Counted from the stretch's first letter, positions 18,800 through 27,949 are shown. The stretch: DNA of 64,000 bases from Microbulbifer elongatus (GCF_020524885.1 NZ_JAIVKJ010000001.1:1240001-1304000), one strand, 5' to 3'. Numbers and translations are program-made. The notes: a model not told the origin generated them from the letters alone.

Positions 18800-19315
18800 A
18801 TGGGTGACCAGCTAAAGGGTTATGACGATGTGACCGTCTACACGCTTTCAGATGAACGAGAGCAGGAGCTGATTAATAAGCAGATTGAGTGCAACTTTAT
18901 CTGGACCAACAAGGAGGGGCATGGTCTCGGTGTAATCATGAACTACGTTGCCCACAACGGTTCTATCTGGGTGACCGCCACCAGCCAGCGTCCACGCGTC
19001 AAAGCGCTGCGACGAGATCCCCGTGCCTCGGTCGTCATCTCCAGTATGGGTACCGATATGGGACCGGGTAAGACCATAACTTACAAGGGTAGGGTAAAGA
19101 TCCATGAGGATCAGGCAACCAAGGATTGGTTTTATCCAGCAATGGCAAAAATTATCTCGCCGTATCCCGCCCCGACAGTCGAGGCGGCCATAGCGCACCT
19201 GGATACACCGATGCGTGTCATCTTGGAGTTAGTGCCAGAAATGGCCATCAAGTTCGATGGCGATCGAATTGCCAAGTCTTCCTATGAGGGAACTATCCCT
19301 GCGGGTGCTGATTGA
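18800..19315 (+). CDS. Pyridoxamine-phosphate-oxidase-fold protein, probable F420- or flavin-dependent reductase (FDOR), paralogue 1
   Basis: A split beta-barrel protein of 171 aa. The segment FIWTNKEGHGLGV, the central SIWVTATSQRPRVKAL and the following RDPRASVVISS are typical of the FDOR/PNPOx-like group, many members of which use F420H2. With a complete F420 pathway 12 kb downstream, F420 is a sensible cofactor, but FMN cannot be excluded. The start ATG 18800 has GAGGAAGG upstream. It is the last gene of the long operon, before the terminator at 19344. A close paralogue is encoded at 20875-21384 on the other strand. Confidence 0.8.
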   Translation: MGDQLKGYDDVTVYTLSDEREQELINKQIECNFIWTNKEGHGLGVIMNYVAHNGSIWVTATSQRPRVKALRRDPRASVVISSMGTDMGPGKTITYKGRVKIHEDQATKDWFYPAMAKIISPYPAPTVEAAIAHLDTPMRVILELVPEMAIKFDGDRIAKSSYEGTIPAGAD

Positions 19316-19343
19316 TCGGCGATATCACATCGAGGAGTTGTTA

Positions 19344-19376
19344 CAAAAAAACAGGAGCCTTGGCTCCTGTTTTCTT
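19344..19376. terminator. Bidirectional terminator between FDOR 1 and the P450 gene
   Basis: A perfect 9-bp stem (ACAGGAGCC / GGCTCCTGT) with a two-base loop is flanked by seven A on one side and TTTCTT on the other. It can end both the 12-gene plus-strand operon and the converging P450 transcript. Confidence 0.85.
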
Positions 19377-19390
19377 ATATCCCGTTTTTA

Positions 19391-20647
19391 TCAGATATCT
19401 ATGACGATGGGTATTTCCTTCAGGCCGCGCAGCAGCAGGTGGGGCATATATTCCAGGTCGTCCGGGGCGCATGCCAGGCGGAAGTTGCTGCTGTTGGCGA
19501 AGAGCGTTTCCCAGGCAACAATCATTTCCAACTTGGACAGGTGCTGGCCAATACATACATGGGAGCCAAACCCAAAGGCGATGTGCCGGTTGAGGTTCGG
19601 CCGGGAGATGTCGAACTCGAGTGGCTTCTCAAATTTGGAGGCGTCATGGTTGGACGAGAAGTACTTCAGTAACACCATACTGCCCGAAGGTATCTTCACG
19701 CCACCGAGCGTGTAATCTGACTTCACCACGCGCCACATATTTGAGGTTGGGGAGGCAAGACGCAATGATTCCTCGACCAGGTTAGGGATCAGGGAGTGGT
19801 CTGCGCGGATTTTCTCCTGTTGCTCCGGGTGGAGGCAAAGTTGGCGCATACCTTCGGCCAGTGTTGCCGTTGTGGTTTCGTTGCCCGCAACGAGGAACTG
19901 GGTGCAATGGGATAGTTGCTCTTCGATAGTGAGTGGTCGGCCTTCGTAGGTCGCATGTGCAATCAGGCTAAGCAGGTCATCTCGCGGGTGGCTTCTGCGC
20001 TCATCGAGCGCCTGCACAAACCAGTCATACTCATCCTTGAGGCCTGCATGGGCAGCCAGAAGCGATTCCTTATCGCCCAATTGGGAAAATACGGTAACGT
20101 TGTCCACCGTCCACTTGAACGCCAGGTCGCGCATCTCCGCCGGCATTCCCAATACATGCATGATCACCGATAGAGGGTAGGGGCGGGTGAACTGCTCGAT
20201 GAAGTTAAAAGGCTTACTCTTGGGAAGCGCCTGAAATTGATCCTGGGCTCGTTGCTGGATCCAGGGTCGGTATTTTTCCAAGTTTCGGGCCAGGAAGAAG
20301 TCTTTCAGCTCATCCCGGTAGATCCGATGTTGCGGATCATCAATGGTCAAGAGTGTGCCTTTACCCAGGTCGTAGGTATTTTCCATGGCTGCGGCGATAT
20401 CCGGGTCGGTTTCCGAGGCGGCACCCTTCGCCAATGCAAAATCATTGGTAAATACTGCAGGGTTCTTGTGCGCTTCTCGTACCAGGTCATAAGTTGCAAC
20501 GATAAAAATGCCCGATGCGGGATCCCGATACACCGGTGCGTGCTCGCGCAGGGTTCGATCAAAGTGATAGGGGCACTTCAGTATCTTGTCATCAAACAAG
20601 GCCATGTCTTTCAGTGCATCTTTCTCTTCCAGGACGGCGTCAGTCAT
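19391..20647 (-). CDS. Cytochrome P450
   Basis: A soluble bacterial class I P450 of 418 aa. The I-helix motif AGNETTT, the K-helix ExxR in EESLR and the haem-binding loop FGFGSHVCIG with Cys365 as the thiolate ligand are intact. It would hydroxylate a hydrophobic substrate using a separate ferredoxin and ferredoxin reductase, neither of which is encoded nearby. The ribosome site AAGGAGAA precedes ATG 20647. A perfect copy of the 20-bp operator lies 46 bases upstream of the start (20693-20712), where it would overlap the promoter. Confidence 0.93.
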   Translation of the reverse strand: MTDAVLEEKDALKDMALFDDKILKCPYHFDRTLREHAPVYRDPASGIFIVATYDLVREAHKNPAVFTNDFALAKGAASETDPDIAAAMENTYDLGKGTLLTIDDPQHRIYRDELKDFFLARNLEKYRPWIQQRAQDQFQALPKSKPFNFIEQFTRPYPLSVIMHVLGMPAEMRDLAFKWTVDNVTVFSQLGDKESLLAAHAGLKDEYDWFVQALDERRSHPRDDLLSLIAHATYEGRPLTIEEQLSHCTQFLVAGNETTTATLAEGMRQLCLHPEQQEKIRADHSLIPNLVEESLRLASPTSNMWRVVKSDYTLGGVKIPSGSMVLLKYFSSNHDASKFEKPLEFDISRPNLNRHIAFGFGSHVCIGQHLSKLEMIVAWETLFANSSNFRLACAPDDLEYMPHLLLRGLKEIPIVIDI

Positions 20648-20692
20648 ATCGCTTCTCCTTTTGTTTCAGGCAATAATGCGCGATCACTGCAA

Positions 20693-20712
20693 AACAGTCA
20701 ATGCTGACTGTT
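20693..20712. promoter_or_regulatory. Putative TetR-type operator, copy 2
   Basis: AACAGTCAATGCTGACTGTT is a perfect inverted repeat with 8-bp arms (AACAGTCA / TGACTGTT) around ATGC. It is the best copy of the recurrent dyad and lies directly upstream of the P450 gene. Confidence 0.75.
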
Positions 20713-20874
20713 ATTGGGGTTTGGAAGAGTAGACGCAATTTTTATCTGCGGGTGGGTGCAGTTGGATTTGGCGGGGATGTTGGGGGCTTGTAGAAGGGTA
20801 ACTAGATGAGCGGAGAACTGCAGCGCTGCGACGGCCTTTACTTTCGGCCGTCACAGCAGTCTATTAGGGTAACC

Positions 20875-21384
20875 TCAGGCGTCGCTGGCGACCGCCTCGG
20901 AGGTTTTATCGCGCATCAATCCACCATCGAACTTGATCGTTTTTTCCGGGACCACCTCGATGATAATGCGGTCTTCGGTGTCGAGGAACTGGACAAATAG
21001 TTCCGGGGTTGGAGCCGGGCTGGTGGTGTGCCGGGCGAAATCCGGGTAGAACCAGTCCTTTGTCTCCTGATCGGTGTGCAGTACCGCGTGCCCCTTGAAG
21101 GTGATGGACTGACTGACATCGATGTCCGTGCCAGCACTCGAAATTACCACACTACAGCGGTTATCGCGGGCAAGCGCTTTCATGCGGGCGCGTTGCTTTG
21201 TGGCGGTACACCAGATTCTGCCGTTGCGCCATATGTAGCTCATCGTCACGCCAAGGCCGTGCCCTTCTTTGTTCGTCCAGATAAAGGTGAGCTCATTCTG
21301 CTTGCGCAGCAACGTCTCCTCCCTTTCTGAAGTGAGTCCATACATAGTCACATCGTCATAATTCTTTACAGGGGTATCGCTCAT
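20875..21384 (-). CDS. Pyridoxamine-phosphate-oxidase-fold protein, probable F420- or flavin-dependent reductase (FDOR), paralogue 2
   Basis: 169 aa, clearly homologous to the protein at 18800. Both share the YDDVT start region, the FIWTNKEGHGLGV strand, the TATKQRARMKAL turn, RDNRCSVVISSAGTD, the QETKDWFYP segment and the final IKFDG. The divergence suggests the two paralogues have different substrates. The start ATG 21384 has AAGGAAGG upstream. It lies behind the P450 on the same strand, 227 bases apart. A GC hairpin with arms GACGGCC/GGCCGTC (20830-20851) follows its stop but lacks a T-run. Confidence 0.8.
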   Translation of the reverse strand: MSDTPVKNYDDVTMYGLTSEREETLLRKQNELTFIWTNKEGHGLGVTMSYIWRNGRIWCTATKQRARMKALARDNRCSVVISSAGTDIDVSQSITFKGHAVLHTDQETKDWFYPDFARHTTSPAPTPELFVQFLDTEDRIIIEVVPEKTIKFDGGLMRDKTSEAVASDA

Positions 21385-21545
21385 ATTGCCTTCCTTAATG
21401 CCCTTTCTAACATTGCAAAATCGGCCGCTGTCCTGGATCGCTCAAGTACCCGGGTTAGTGGGGGAACTCACAACGCCCACTGAACTGTATCACCCTGGCC
21501 AACCATACACAGTAGTGTCTGTGTGAGGAGGGATGTTTTACACAA

Positions 21546-21564
21546 GTGACAGTTGCACTGTTAC
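21546..21564. promoter_or_regulatory. Dyad GTGACAGT-TGC-ACTGTTAC, possible additional operator
   Basis: Two 8-bp arms, with one mismatched pair, flank a three-base centre. The site lies in the 330-base gap between two divergent genes (FDOR 2 and the SDR at 21715), 57 bases from the main operator. It contains ACAGT/ACTGT cores like the main operator but with different spacing. It may be a second regulator's site. No gene is seen in this gap. Confidence 0.45.
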
Positions 21565-21620
21565 CAATCCACACAGTCGGTGGCGAATGATGTCTGCCAT
21601 CATACAAAAAAAAATCGCAA

Positions 21621-21640
21621 AACAGTATGTATTGACTGTT
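21621..21640. promoter_or_regulatory. Putative TetR-type operator, copy 3
   Basis: AACAGTATGTATTGACTGTT keeps both outer half-sites of the recurrent dyad (AACAGT and TGACTGTT) with ten bases between the CAG and CTG cores. It lies 75 bases upstream of the SDR start at 21715. Confidence 0.7.
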
Positions 21641-21714
21641 TTTTTTGATACGGTGGATATCTGCATGAAATAACCCGCAATTTTAATTAGAAGATACAAA
21701 CGGGTAGGTGATCG

Positions 21715-22506
21715 ATGGGCAGAGTTGATGGAAAAGTCGTAATTGTCACGGGTGCCGCTTCTGGCCTGGGTTTGGCGATATCCCATCGCCTCGCTGAGGA
21801 GGGGGCAAAGGTCATCATGACGGATATCAATGAGCCGGGCGGTACCGCCTCCGCGGCACAGGTACCGGGAGCCATATTCGTCCCACATGATGTTACCCGG
21901 GAGTCGAGCTGGGAAAAGCTGATCAACGACATTGTGGCGGATTATGACGGGGTGGATGTGCTGGTGAACTGCGCTGGTGTTGTTCAGCTCGCTTCGATTG
22001 AGGATACGTCCGAGGACATGTGGCGCAAAGTGCACGCCGTGGGCACGGATGGCACCTTCTATGGTTGCAAGCACGCACTGCGCGTGATGAAAGAACGCGG
22101 GCAGGGTTCGATCATCAATATGTGCTCAACCGCGAGCATCCAGGGTGGACCTAACATCTTCGCTTATGCGGCCTCTAAAAGCGCCATTCGCAGCATGACC
22201 AAATCGATCGCTTGCCTGAGTACTCAACAGGGGTACGGGGTACGCTGCAACTCTGTTCATCCCGGAAATATGGCAACTCCCATGTTGAAAGGCGTGTATG
22301 ACCTTGTGCGTGAACATGACCCGGTGATGGCGGACGAGCTGGACCGGATGTGGGTGGGTGAGCCCAGGGATGTAGCCAATATGGTTCTGTTCCTCGCTTC
22401 CGACGAGACCTCTGCCGTCAATGGTGCGGAGATGGTGGTCGATAACACAATGAGTATTACCGAAGGCGTTGTTTTGAAGAAGGAACTTCAGGGCGTGCGA
22501 GATTAA
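21715..22506 (+). CDS. Short-chain dehydrogenase/reductase (SDR)
   Basis: A classical SDR of 263 aa. It has the TGAASGLG cofactor motif and an NCAG motif. The catalytic Ser is in NMCSTAS, followed by Tyr-x3-Lys in AYAASKSA. The sequence resembles hydroxysteroid/cyclopentanol dehydrogenases, although that specificity is only inferred. AGGTGA precedes ATG 21715. It is the first gene of a short plus-strand unit with the SnoaL-like protein, the second carotenoid oxygenase and the GFA protein, and has its own operator upstream. Confidence 0.87.
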   Translation: MGRVDGKVVIVTGAASGLGLAISHRLAEEGAKVIMTDINEPGGTASAAQVPGAIFVPHDVTRESSWEKLINDIVADYDGVDVLVNCAGVVQLASIEDTSEDMWRKVHAVGTDGTFYGCKHALRVMKERGQGSIINMCSTASIQGGPNIFAYAASKSAIRSMTKSIACLSTQQGYGVRCNSVHPGNMATPMLKGVYDLVREHDPVMADELDRMWVGEPRDVANMVLFLASDETSAVNGAEMVVDNTMSITEGVVLKKELQGVRD

Positions 22507-22576
22507 GGCCGAGAGCAGATGATTGCCCGGTTGCCGCGCGTTACTGATACACGAAACCTACAGGGAGTGAGAATCT

Positions 22577-23095
22577 ATGTCTAAAGCGGATACGTTAACC
22601 CTGGAGCAGGGCGCTATCGCCAGTTACAACGCCTATGCGGAAGGTCTGGACTCCAAGGATTGGGCGCAGGTACGCCGTTGTTTTGCCGATGAGGTGTACA
22701 TTGATTACGGGGTAATTATAGATCCCGAGGGTGATCCTGCCGTCCCGAAGAGAGCGGATGATTGGGTGGCACAGCTCAAACACAATATCGGTGGCTTTGA
22801 CATCACTCGGCATACCATCAGTAATCACCGTTTCAATACTGACGGCGAGCTGCCCAGTTGTACCGCCTATCTGGTGGCGGACCATGTGATACTTCCCGAC
22901 CCTCTGATGCCAATTGCCGGCGCCGAGGATATAGCCACGGTGATTGGGGAATACACCAATCAATACCAGCGGATTAACAACGAGTGGAAGATCGTGAAGT
23001 CGAAACTCGATATCCACTGGTCAACAGGGAATATTGCGCTTTTTGCCCAGGCTATCGCGCGTGGTGAGGTCAAGCCCGTCGAGGTTGAGTTTTAA
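22577..23095 (+). CDS. SnoaL-like / nuclear transport factor 2-fold protein
   Basis: 172 aa with the alpha+beta cone pattern of the NTF2/SnoaL-like group (YNAYAEGLDSKDW, CFADEVYIDYG, HTISNHRF and a final NNEWKIVKSKLDIHW strand pair). The family contains ring-hydroxylating dioxygenase beta subunits, polyketide cyclases, dehydratases and ketosteroid isomerases. It could therefore be an isomerase or dehydratase in the pathway. A small subunit for one of the two Rieske oxygenases is a second possibility, but neither is adjacent. The function is not decided by sequence. Confidence 0.7.
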   Translation: MSKADTLTLEQGAIASYNAYAEGLDSKDWAQVRRCFADEVYIDYGVIIDPEGDPAVPKRADDWVAQLKHNIGGFDITRHTISNHRFNTDGELPSCTAYLVADHVILPDPLMPIAGAEDIATVIGEYTNQYQRINNEWKIVKSKLDIHWSTGNIALFAQAIARGEVKPVEVEF

Positions 23096-23185
23096 CGCCC
23101 ATTGAAACTTCTTATATCGCCAGCGGCATTCTTGCAGTGTGCCAATATCCAGTAAAAATCGTAATGAAACGGTGAGGATCAGCGA

Positions 23186-24625
23186 ATGACGACACAGCGA
23201 CCGGAAATGGACCTCTCACGATTTCCCTACTTGCAGGGCAACTATGCGCCTGTGCTCACTGAGTCCACGTTTGAGGAGGGTGAGGGCGGCTTGCGCGTAG
23301 AAGGCCGCATACCGGAGCAGATTACCGGTGCTTTCATGCGCAATGGGCCAAATGTTGCCTGGCAGCCCGACCACTATGTCTATCCGGTTGATGGCGACGG
23401 CATGATTCATGCGGTCTACTTCAAGGATGGTCGGGTGCACTATCGTAACCGCTGGGTAAGGTCAAAGTACTTCCAGGTGGAAGAAGCCCTGGGGCGCGCA
23501 TGCTGGGGAAGCCACGGAAAGCCGCACCCCGTAGATGAAGAAGCGATTGCACTGGGCGGTTCACCCCATCCGTTCAAAAACCCTGCGAATACCAGCGTCC
23601 TCTTCCACGGTGGCAACCTGTTTGCGCTGTTTGAGGCGGGCTTTCCACATGTTTTATCCAGCGACCTGGAGTCCGCTGAAGAGTTTGATTACCACGGTGT
23701 TTTGCAGGCGGGGGATGGTCTGACCGCACACCCCAAGATCTGTGCGCGCAATGGCGACCTGATTTCCAATACCCAACGTTTTACCGAGCCCTATCTTACT
23801 ATCCAGATTTTTGACAAGAATGGCCGGCACAAGCGTGCAATTCCCGTGTATGGAATGCACCGACGCGCAATGATCCATGACATTCAGCTTTGTGGTGACT
23901 ATATCGTTGGGCTGTTTGCGCCGGCATTCCCGGATATTGAAGCCGCCATGCGAGGTGAGAATCCCTTTATATGGGAAGCGGACCGGCCGACCCGCATATT
24001 TGCGGTACACCGGGACGGGGGAGAGCCTATCTGGTTCGAGGCGCCCACCTTCTTCAGTTGGCATTTCTGCAATGGCTTCCAGAGCGGTGGCAAGCTGTAT
24101 ATCGATTACATTTGGATGGACAGTATGCCGGTGTCCAACGAGTTGGGGACCGGTGTGGAGTCCCAGATGCGGAATATGCATCGGCTAACGCTGGACCTTG
24201 CTTCCAAAGCGGTGACCAACGAAAAAGTGGGGCCGACCTATTGTGAGTTTTCGCGCGCTGACGAGCGCCGTTGTGGCCTGTCGTATCGCTACGGTTTCGC
24301 GGCAGCCGCCACCCATGAGTGGGGAGAAAGCCCCAACCATGCCTATAACGCAACCATTCGGTATGACATGGAAAGCGGATCCAGCCAGTTCTGGGATTTC
24401 GGAGAGGGTGCAAATGCAGGGGAGCCCGTACATATTGCCAATCCGGACAGCGATCGCGAGGAAGACGGCTTTTTGATGTCTTATGTGACGAGTCCAGCGG
24501 AGGGTGCGTTCCTGTCGATTTTAAGTGCAGGAGATCTTACTCGTGGCTCACTGGCAAAAATCCATATTCCGGCCCGTGTCCCTAATGGGTTTCATGCTAA
24601 CTGGATGAACGGGCTAACGCTTTGA
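23186..24625 (+). CDS. Carotenoid oxygenase family protein, paralogue 2
   Basis: 479 aa, closely related to the protein at 5874 along its whole length, with the same opening (MDLS-x-FPYLQGNYAPVL) and ending. The iron ligands correspond: His182, His231, His293 and His470. Start ATG 23186 has GAGGATC upstream; an in-frame ATG at 23207 would match the start of the paralogue and is possible. Two copies in separately regulated units suggest successive cleavages or two related substrates. Confidence 0.9.
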   Translation: MTTQRPEMDLSRFPYLQGNYAPVLTESTFEEGEGGLRVEGRIPEQITGAFMRNGPNVAWQPDHYVYPVDGDGMIHAVYFKDGRVHYRNRWVRSKYFQVEEALGRACWGSHGKPHPVDEEAIALGGSPHPFKNPANTSVLFHGGNLFALFEAGFPHVLSSDLESAEEFDYHGVLQAGDGLTAHPKICARNGDLISNTQRFTEPYLTIQIFDKNGRHKRAIPVYGMHRRAMIHDIQLCGDYIVGLFAPAFPDIEAAMRGENPFIWEADRPTRIFAVHRDGGEPIWFEAPTFFSWHFCNGFQSGGKLYIDYIWMDSMPVSNELGTGVESQMRNMHRLTLDLASKAVTNEKVGPTYCEFSRADERRCGLSYRYGFAAAATHEWGESPNHAYNATIRYDMESGSSQFWDFGEGANAGEPVHIANPDSDREEDGFLMSYVTSPAEGAFLSILSAGDLTRGSLAKIHIPARVPNGFHANWMNGLTL

Positions 24626-24679
24626 GGCGGGCGGGCCATCGGCAAGAAATCGGTAGCCATAAGAGTAGGGAGAATAGCG

Positions 24680-25099
24680 ATGTCTAGTTTGGAGCAGGGT
24701 GGTTGCTTGTGTGGTGCTTATCGGTATGAGTTCAATCGGGACCGAGTCCTGTCGTCTTTCCACTGTCATTGTAAGGACTGCCGCAAAACCACGGGAAGCG
24801 GTAAGTCGACCATTGTGCTGATACCGGACGACGCAGTGAGTACCTGGGGTAACCTGAAAACCTACACGGTGACTGGCTCACAAGGCGCTCACGTCAGCCG
24901 TGGGTTCTGCGACACCTGTGGTTCGCAGGTCAGCAGTCAGGTTGAGGAAATGCCTGGGTTGCGAATGATCAAGGCCGGCACCCTGGATGACGGGACCTGG
25001 CTCAAGGTCCAGTCAAGCTGCTGGGGAGTTACCGCACAACCCTGGGCTCCCGTGGATGAAGATGGTGCGGTGTTTGAGCGCAACCCGGAGCTTGTCTAG
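24680..25099 (+). CDS. GFA-family (glutathione-dependent formaldehyde-activating-like) zinc protein
   Basis: A 139-aa zinc-binding protein with the GFA cysteine pattern: GGCLCGAYRYE, FHCHCKDCRK and FCDTCGSQV. Members bind glutathione or zinc, and many are of unknown role in catabolic clusters. It is the last gene of the SDR/SnoaL/carotenoid-oxygenase unit. A function in handling aldehydes released by the neighbouring oxygenase is conceivable, but nothing in the sequence proves it. Confidence 0.8.
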   Translation: MSSLEQGGCLCGAYRYEFNRDRVLSSFHCHCKDCRKTTGSGKSTIVLIPDDAVSTWGNLKTYTVTGSQGAHVSRGFCDTCGSQVSSQVEEMPGLRMIKAGTLDDGTWLKVQSSCWGVTAQPWAPVDEDGAVFERNPELV

Positions 25100-25682
25100 T
25101 CTGCGGGGTAGGGCGAATTATCACCAGTTGATTCTTTTATGGGAGCGGAGCCTCGGGTTTCCAGAAAAACCTGATGCCCCGGTATTGAAATGACATTGGT
25201 CAAAAAAGGCGGTGTTTTGTGAAAAAACCTTGAGATACCTGCTTTTTTCGCGGGCTCACCTTGCGTTGGTTCCTGTTCGAATTCCATCGTGACAGTTTCT
25301 GCTGTTGCGGCTTTCTCGCGTTTCCATTTCTCTTTTCCCCGCCGTATTTTCTTTTTAATAAAATTCATATAAATCAATCGTTTACGAAAATTATTCGTCG
25401 CTTTGCTATTCGCAATGGTTTCTTATTGCGCCAATTTGATATATTCAAATAACTTTTCACTTTCTGCACAAAAACCTTGTTGCAAGTTACTTCGGAGGAC
25501 ATGTAGTATAAACAGTACGTCCTGATTGTTTTGTGGTAGGGCTAGGTCGGTGAAGTAGGGCAAATTCCACAGCGCCGGCCTGCAAACGGTTTTGAATCCA
25601 CCACCATTCGGCCTTGTCATCTCGTGGTACCGACAGGAAGTCTGTAGCCAATTGGTGCTCACAAAATTCGATGGAGAGAGAG
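25100..25682. other. Gene-free intergenic region upstream of the TonB receptor
   Basis: 583 bases, more A+T-rich than the flanks, without a convincing gene. A lysine-rich 93-codon frame on the minus strand (25096-25377) has no recognisable domain. The only clear element is the operator at 25511-25530, about 150 bases ahead of the receptor start, so a long leader or a distal promoter is possible. Confidence 0.6.
25511..25530. promoter_or_regulatory. Putative TetR-type operator, copy 4
   Basis: AACAGTACGTCCTGATTGTT matches the recurrent dyad, with TGATTGTT for TGACTGTT in the right arm. It lies upstream of the TonB-dependent receptor and links uptake to the catabolic regulon. Confidence 0.7.
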
Positions 25683-27941
25683 ATGCACACAATAAATAAA
25701 ATCACATTGGGAATGGCTCTGGCCGGCTCGGTTTCCACCTTCTCTGTATTACCGCAGATCGCTAATGCGCAAGAAAATTCACCCGCGCTTGAAGAAGTGA
25801 CAGTAACCGCCCGTAAGCGCGTGGAATCGCTGCAGGATGTAGCCGTTTCTGTTACCGCTGTCACTACCCAGCTACAGAACGCTGCGGTAAAGAATATCCA
25901 GGATCTCAATAACTTTGCGCCAAACGTAAATATTGATTTTGGACCTGCCAGTGGTAGTGGTGCCACCATTTCTATCCGCGGTATCAGCCACCAAGACCCG
26001 GATAAAAGTATGGAGGCGCCTGTTGGAGTGATTCTGGATGGCGTGTTTATGGGGACAACCGCTGGTCAGATGATGGACAGCTTTGACCTGGAGCGTATAG
26101 AAGTACTACGCGGTCCTCAGGGAACCCTGTTCGGGAAAAACACCACCGGCGGTGCGTTGAATGTGATCCGTTCGAAGCCGACCAAAGACTTTGGCGCGAA
26201 GGTTCATATCGGCGCAGGCGACTTCGGCCTGTTAGAAACCAAAGCGATAGTAAATACTCCGTTGAGTGAGGCTGGTGGGCTCAAGCTTTCGCTCAATCGC
26301 TCACAGACGGATGGTTACTGGAAAAATACCACTACTGGAAAAGATGCAGGCGCAGTAGATTACCAGCAGCTGGGTGCCGCTGTCGCATTCGATATTTCAG
26401 AGAGTTTTGATATACAGCTAAGCTACGACCGTATTAATGACGATTCAGAGCGCGGTGCTTTTGCGAACTTCAATGCGGATGACAGTCTTGCATGTATAGC
26501 CAGTCTGGCTGGCCTGGATCCGTCTGGTCCAGCATTCGGCTCTGGCTGCATGAGCCTCGATGAAGGCAGCGATGAAGATCATGTGTCGACGAATGGCAAC
26601 AATGAGGCTTCCACCCAGGATGACTTGCTCAACCTAACCATGAATTGGTCCCTGGGTGACTGGGTACTTACTTCCGTTACAGGATATCAGGATCGTGAAG
26701 AAGAGTACTCTCATGAATTCGACTCCAGTCAGGTGCGTCTGCTGACGGTTACTGGCGGGCATGAGTATTCACAATTATCTCAAGAGTTGCGAATCAACGG
26801 TCAGTTTAACGAGCGCACCAACCTTACTGCTGGTATTTACTACTTCGAGTCCGATGTTCGCCAGCATCAGGATAGCTTCGACATGTGGTATTACATTTTC
26901 GCTGGAACCCCATTGGGGGCATTGCCACTTGGCGATATCAGTGCGAACCTCGATAGCACTGTAACCAATGAGGCGAGTGCCGTATTTGCCAGTCTGGATT
27001 ATCAGCTGACCGATGATCTGTCATTGAACCTTGGGGGGCGCTACACCTGGGAAGAAAAGACGTTCGCTGGTGGTTCTGGTGCCTGGGACTCACAGATTCT
27101 CGGACCGAGTATTATTCCCGCGGGCCCAATTCGTAACATCAAAGATGACTGGCAAGAGTTCTCTCCCCGGATCGCGCTGCAATATAACGCTGCCGAAGAC
27201 GTGATGTTGTTCGCTTCTTATGCCGACGGCTTCAAGAGCGGCGGTATTTTCGCGCGTACGCAAGATGTCAACGCGATTACCTCATTTGATCCCGAGTATG
27301 TAGATACTTACGAGGCAGGCGTTAAAAGTGAAGTGTTGGATCGACGCGTGCGCCTAAATGCCACTGCGTTTTTGACTGACTATACCGACAAGCAGGAGGA
27401 AATCCTGGTGCCGGAAGCGGGCGGGCAGGTTAACACCATAGTGCGCAATGCGGGTGATGTTGAGATCTCCGGTCTTGAGATCGAAATGCAGGCGGTAATC
27501 ACCAGTAACCTCAACCTGTATATGATGGCGGGCTTGCTCGACACCGAATACAAGGAGTTTTTTGCTGACATCACCGGCGATGGCGTTTCCACGGATAATA
27601 CCTATCTGCAACTGCGCAACACACCCGATAAAACCCTTGGTGCCGGTTTCGATTATTACAGGGATGTCGGCTTCGGCGAGTTCTCGGTCAACTATAACTA
27701 CCGCTGGTCTGATGAGTACGAGAGTGAGTTCTTTAATGATCCCCGCGGTCACGTCGATTCCATGGGAATGCACAACGTAAGCATGAACCTGGCGGTTGAC
27801 GATAAATATAAAATCAGTCTCTGGGGCCGTAACTTGACTAACGAACGCTACGCCCGTCTCGTTAGAATCGGTCCTCTTTCTCAAATGGGGCAGTACAACG
27901 CACCGCGTACCTATGGTGTGCAGTTTACTGCTGACTTCTAA
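25683..27941 (+). CDS. TonB-dependent receptor
   Basis: An outer-membrane receptor of 752 aa for active uptake of a ligand across the outer membrane. It has a signal peptide ending in ANAQ, a TonB-box-like EEVTVTARKR, a plug domain with IRGI and LRGPQGTLFGKNTTGGALNV, and a C-terminal beta barrel ending in the aromatic signature VQFTADF. The QDVAVSVTAV motif is common to the receptors of catabolic loci for hydrophobic substrates. I start at ATG 25683, with GGAGAGAG upstream; the frame extends to 25614 but this would precede the signal peptide. It probably imports the substrate of the island. Confidence 0.92.
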   Translation: MHTINKITLGMALAGSVSTFSVLPQIANAQENSPALEEVTVTARKRVESLQDVAVSVTAVTTQLQNAAVKNIQDLNNFAPNVNIDFGPASGSGATISIRGISHQDPDKSMEAPVGVILDGVFMGTTAGQMMDSFDLERIEVLRGPQGTLFGKNTTGGALNVIRSKPTKDFGAKVHIGAGDFGLLETKAIVNTPLSEAGGLKLSLNRSQTDGYWKNTTTGKDAGAVDYQQLGAAVAFDISESFDIQLSYDRINDDSERGAFANFNADDSLACIASLAGLDPSGPAFGSGCMSLDEGSDEDHVSTNGNNEASTQDDLLNLTMNWSLGDWVLTSVTGYQDREEEYSHEFDSSQVRLLTVTGGHEYSQLSQELRINGQFNERTNLTAGIYYFESDVRQHQDSFDMWYYIFAGTPLGALPLGDISANLDSTVTNEASAVFASLDYQLTDDLSLNLGGRYTWEEKTFAGGSGAWDSQILGPSIIPAGPIRNIKDDWQEFSPRIALQYNAAEDVMLFASYADGFKSGGIFARTQDVNAITSFDPEYVDTYEAGVKSEVLDRRVRLNATAFLTDYTDKQEEILVPEAGGQVNTIVRNAGDVEISGLEIEMQAVITSNLNLYMMAGLLDTEYKEFFADITGDGVSTDNTYLQLRNTPDKTLGAGFDYYRDVGFGEFSVNYNYRWSDEYESEFFNDPRGHVDSMGMHNVSMNLAVDDKYKISLWGRNLTNERYARLVRIGPLSQMGQYNAPRTYGVQFTADF

Positions 27942-27949
27942 GCGATTCC

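Noticed and set aside
20830-20851. GACGGCC/GGCCGTC hairpin after FDOR 2 as terminator
   Set aside because: The stem is sound, but neither strand has a T-run after it. It is mentioned only in the FDOR 2 entry.
25096-25377. Lysine-rich 93-codon frame on the minus strand
   Set aside because: It has low complexity, no domain and no ribosome site I can defend, in an A+T-rich intergenic region.
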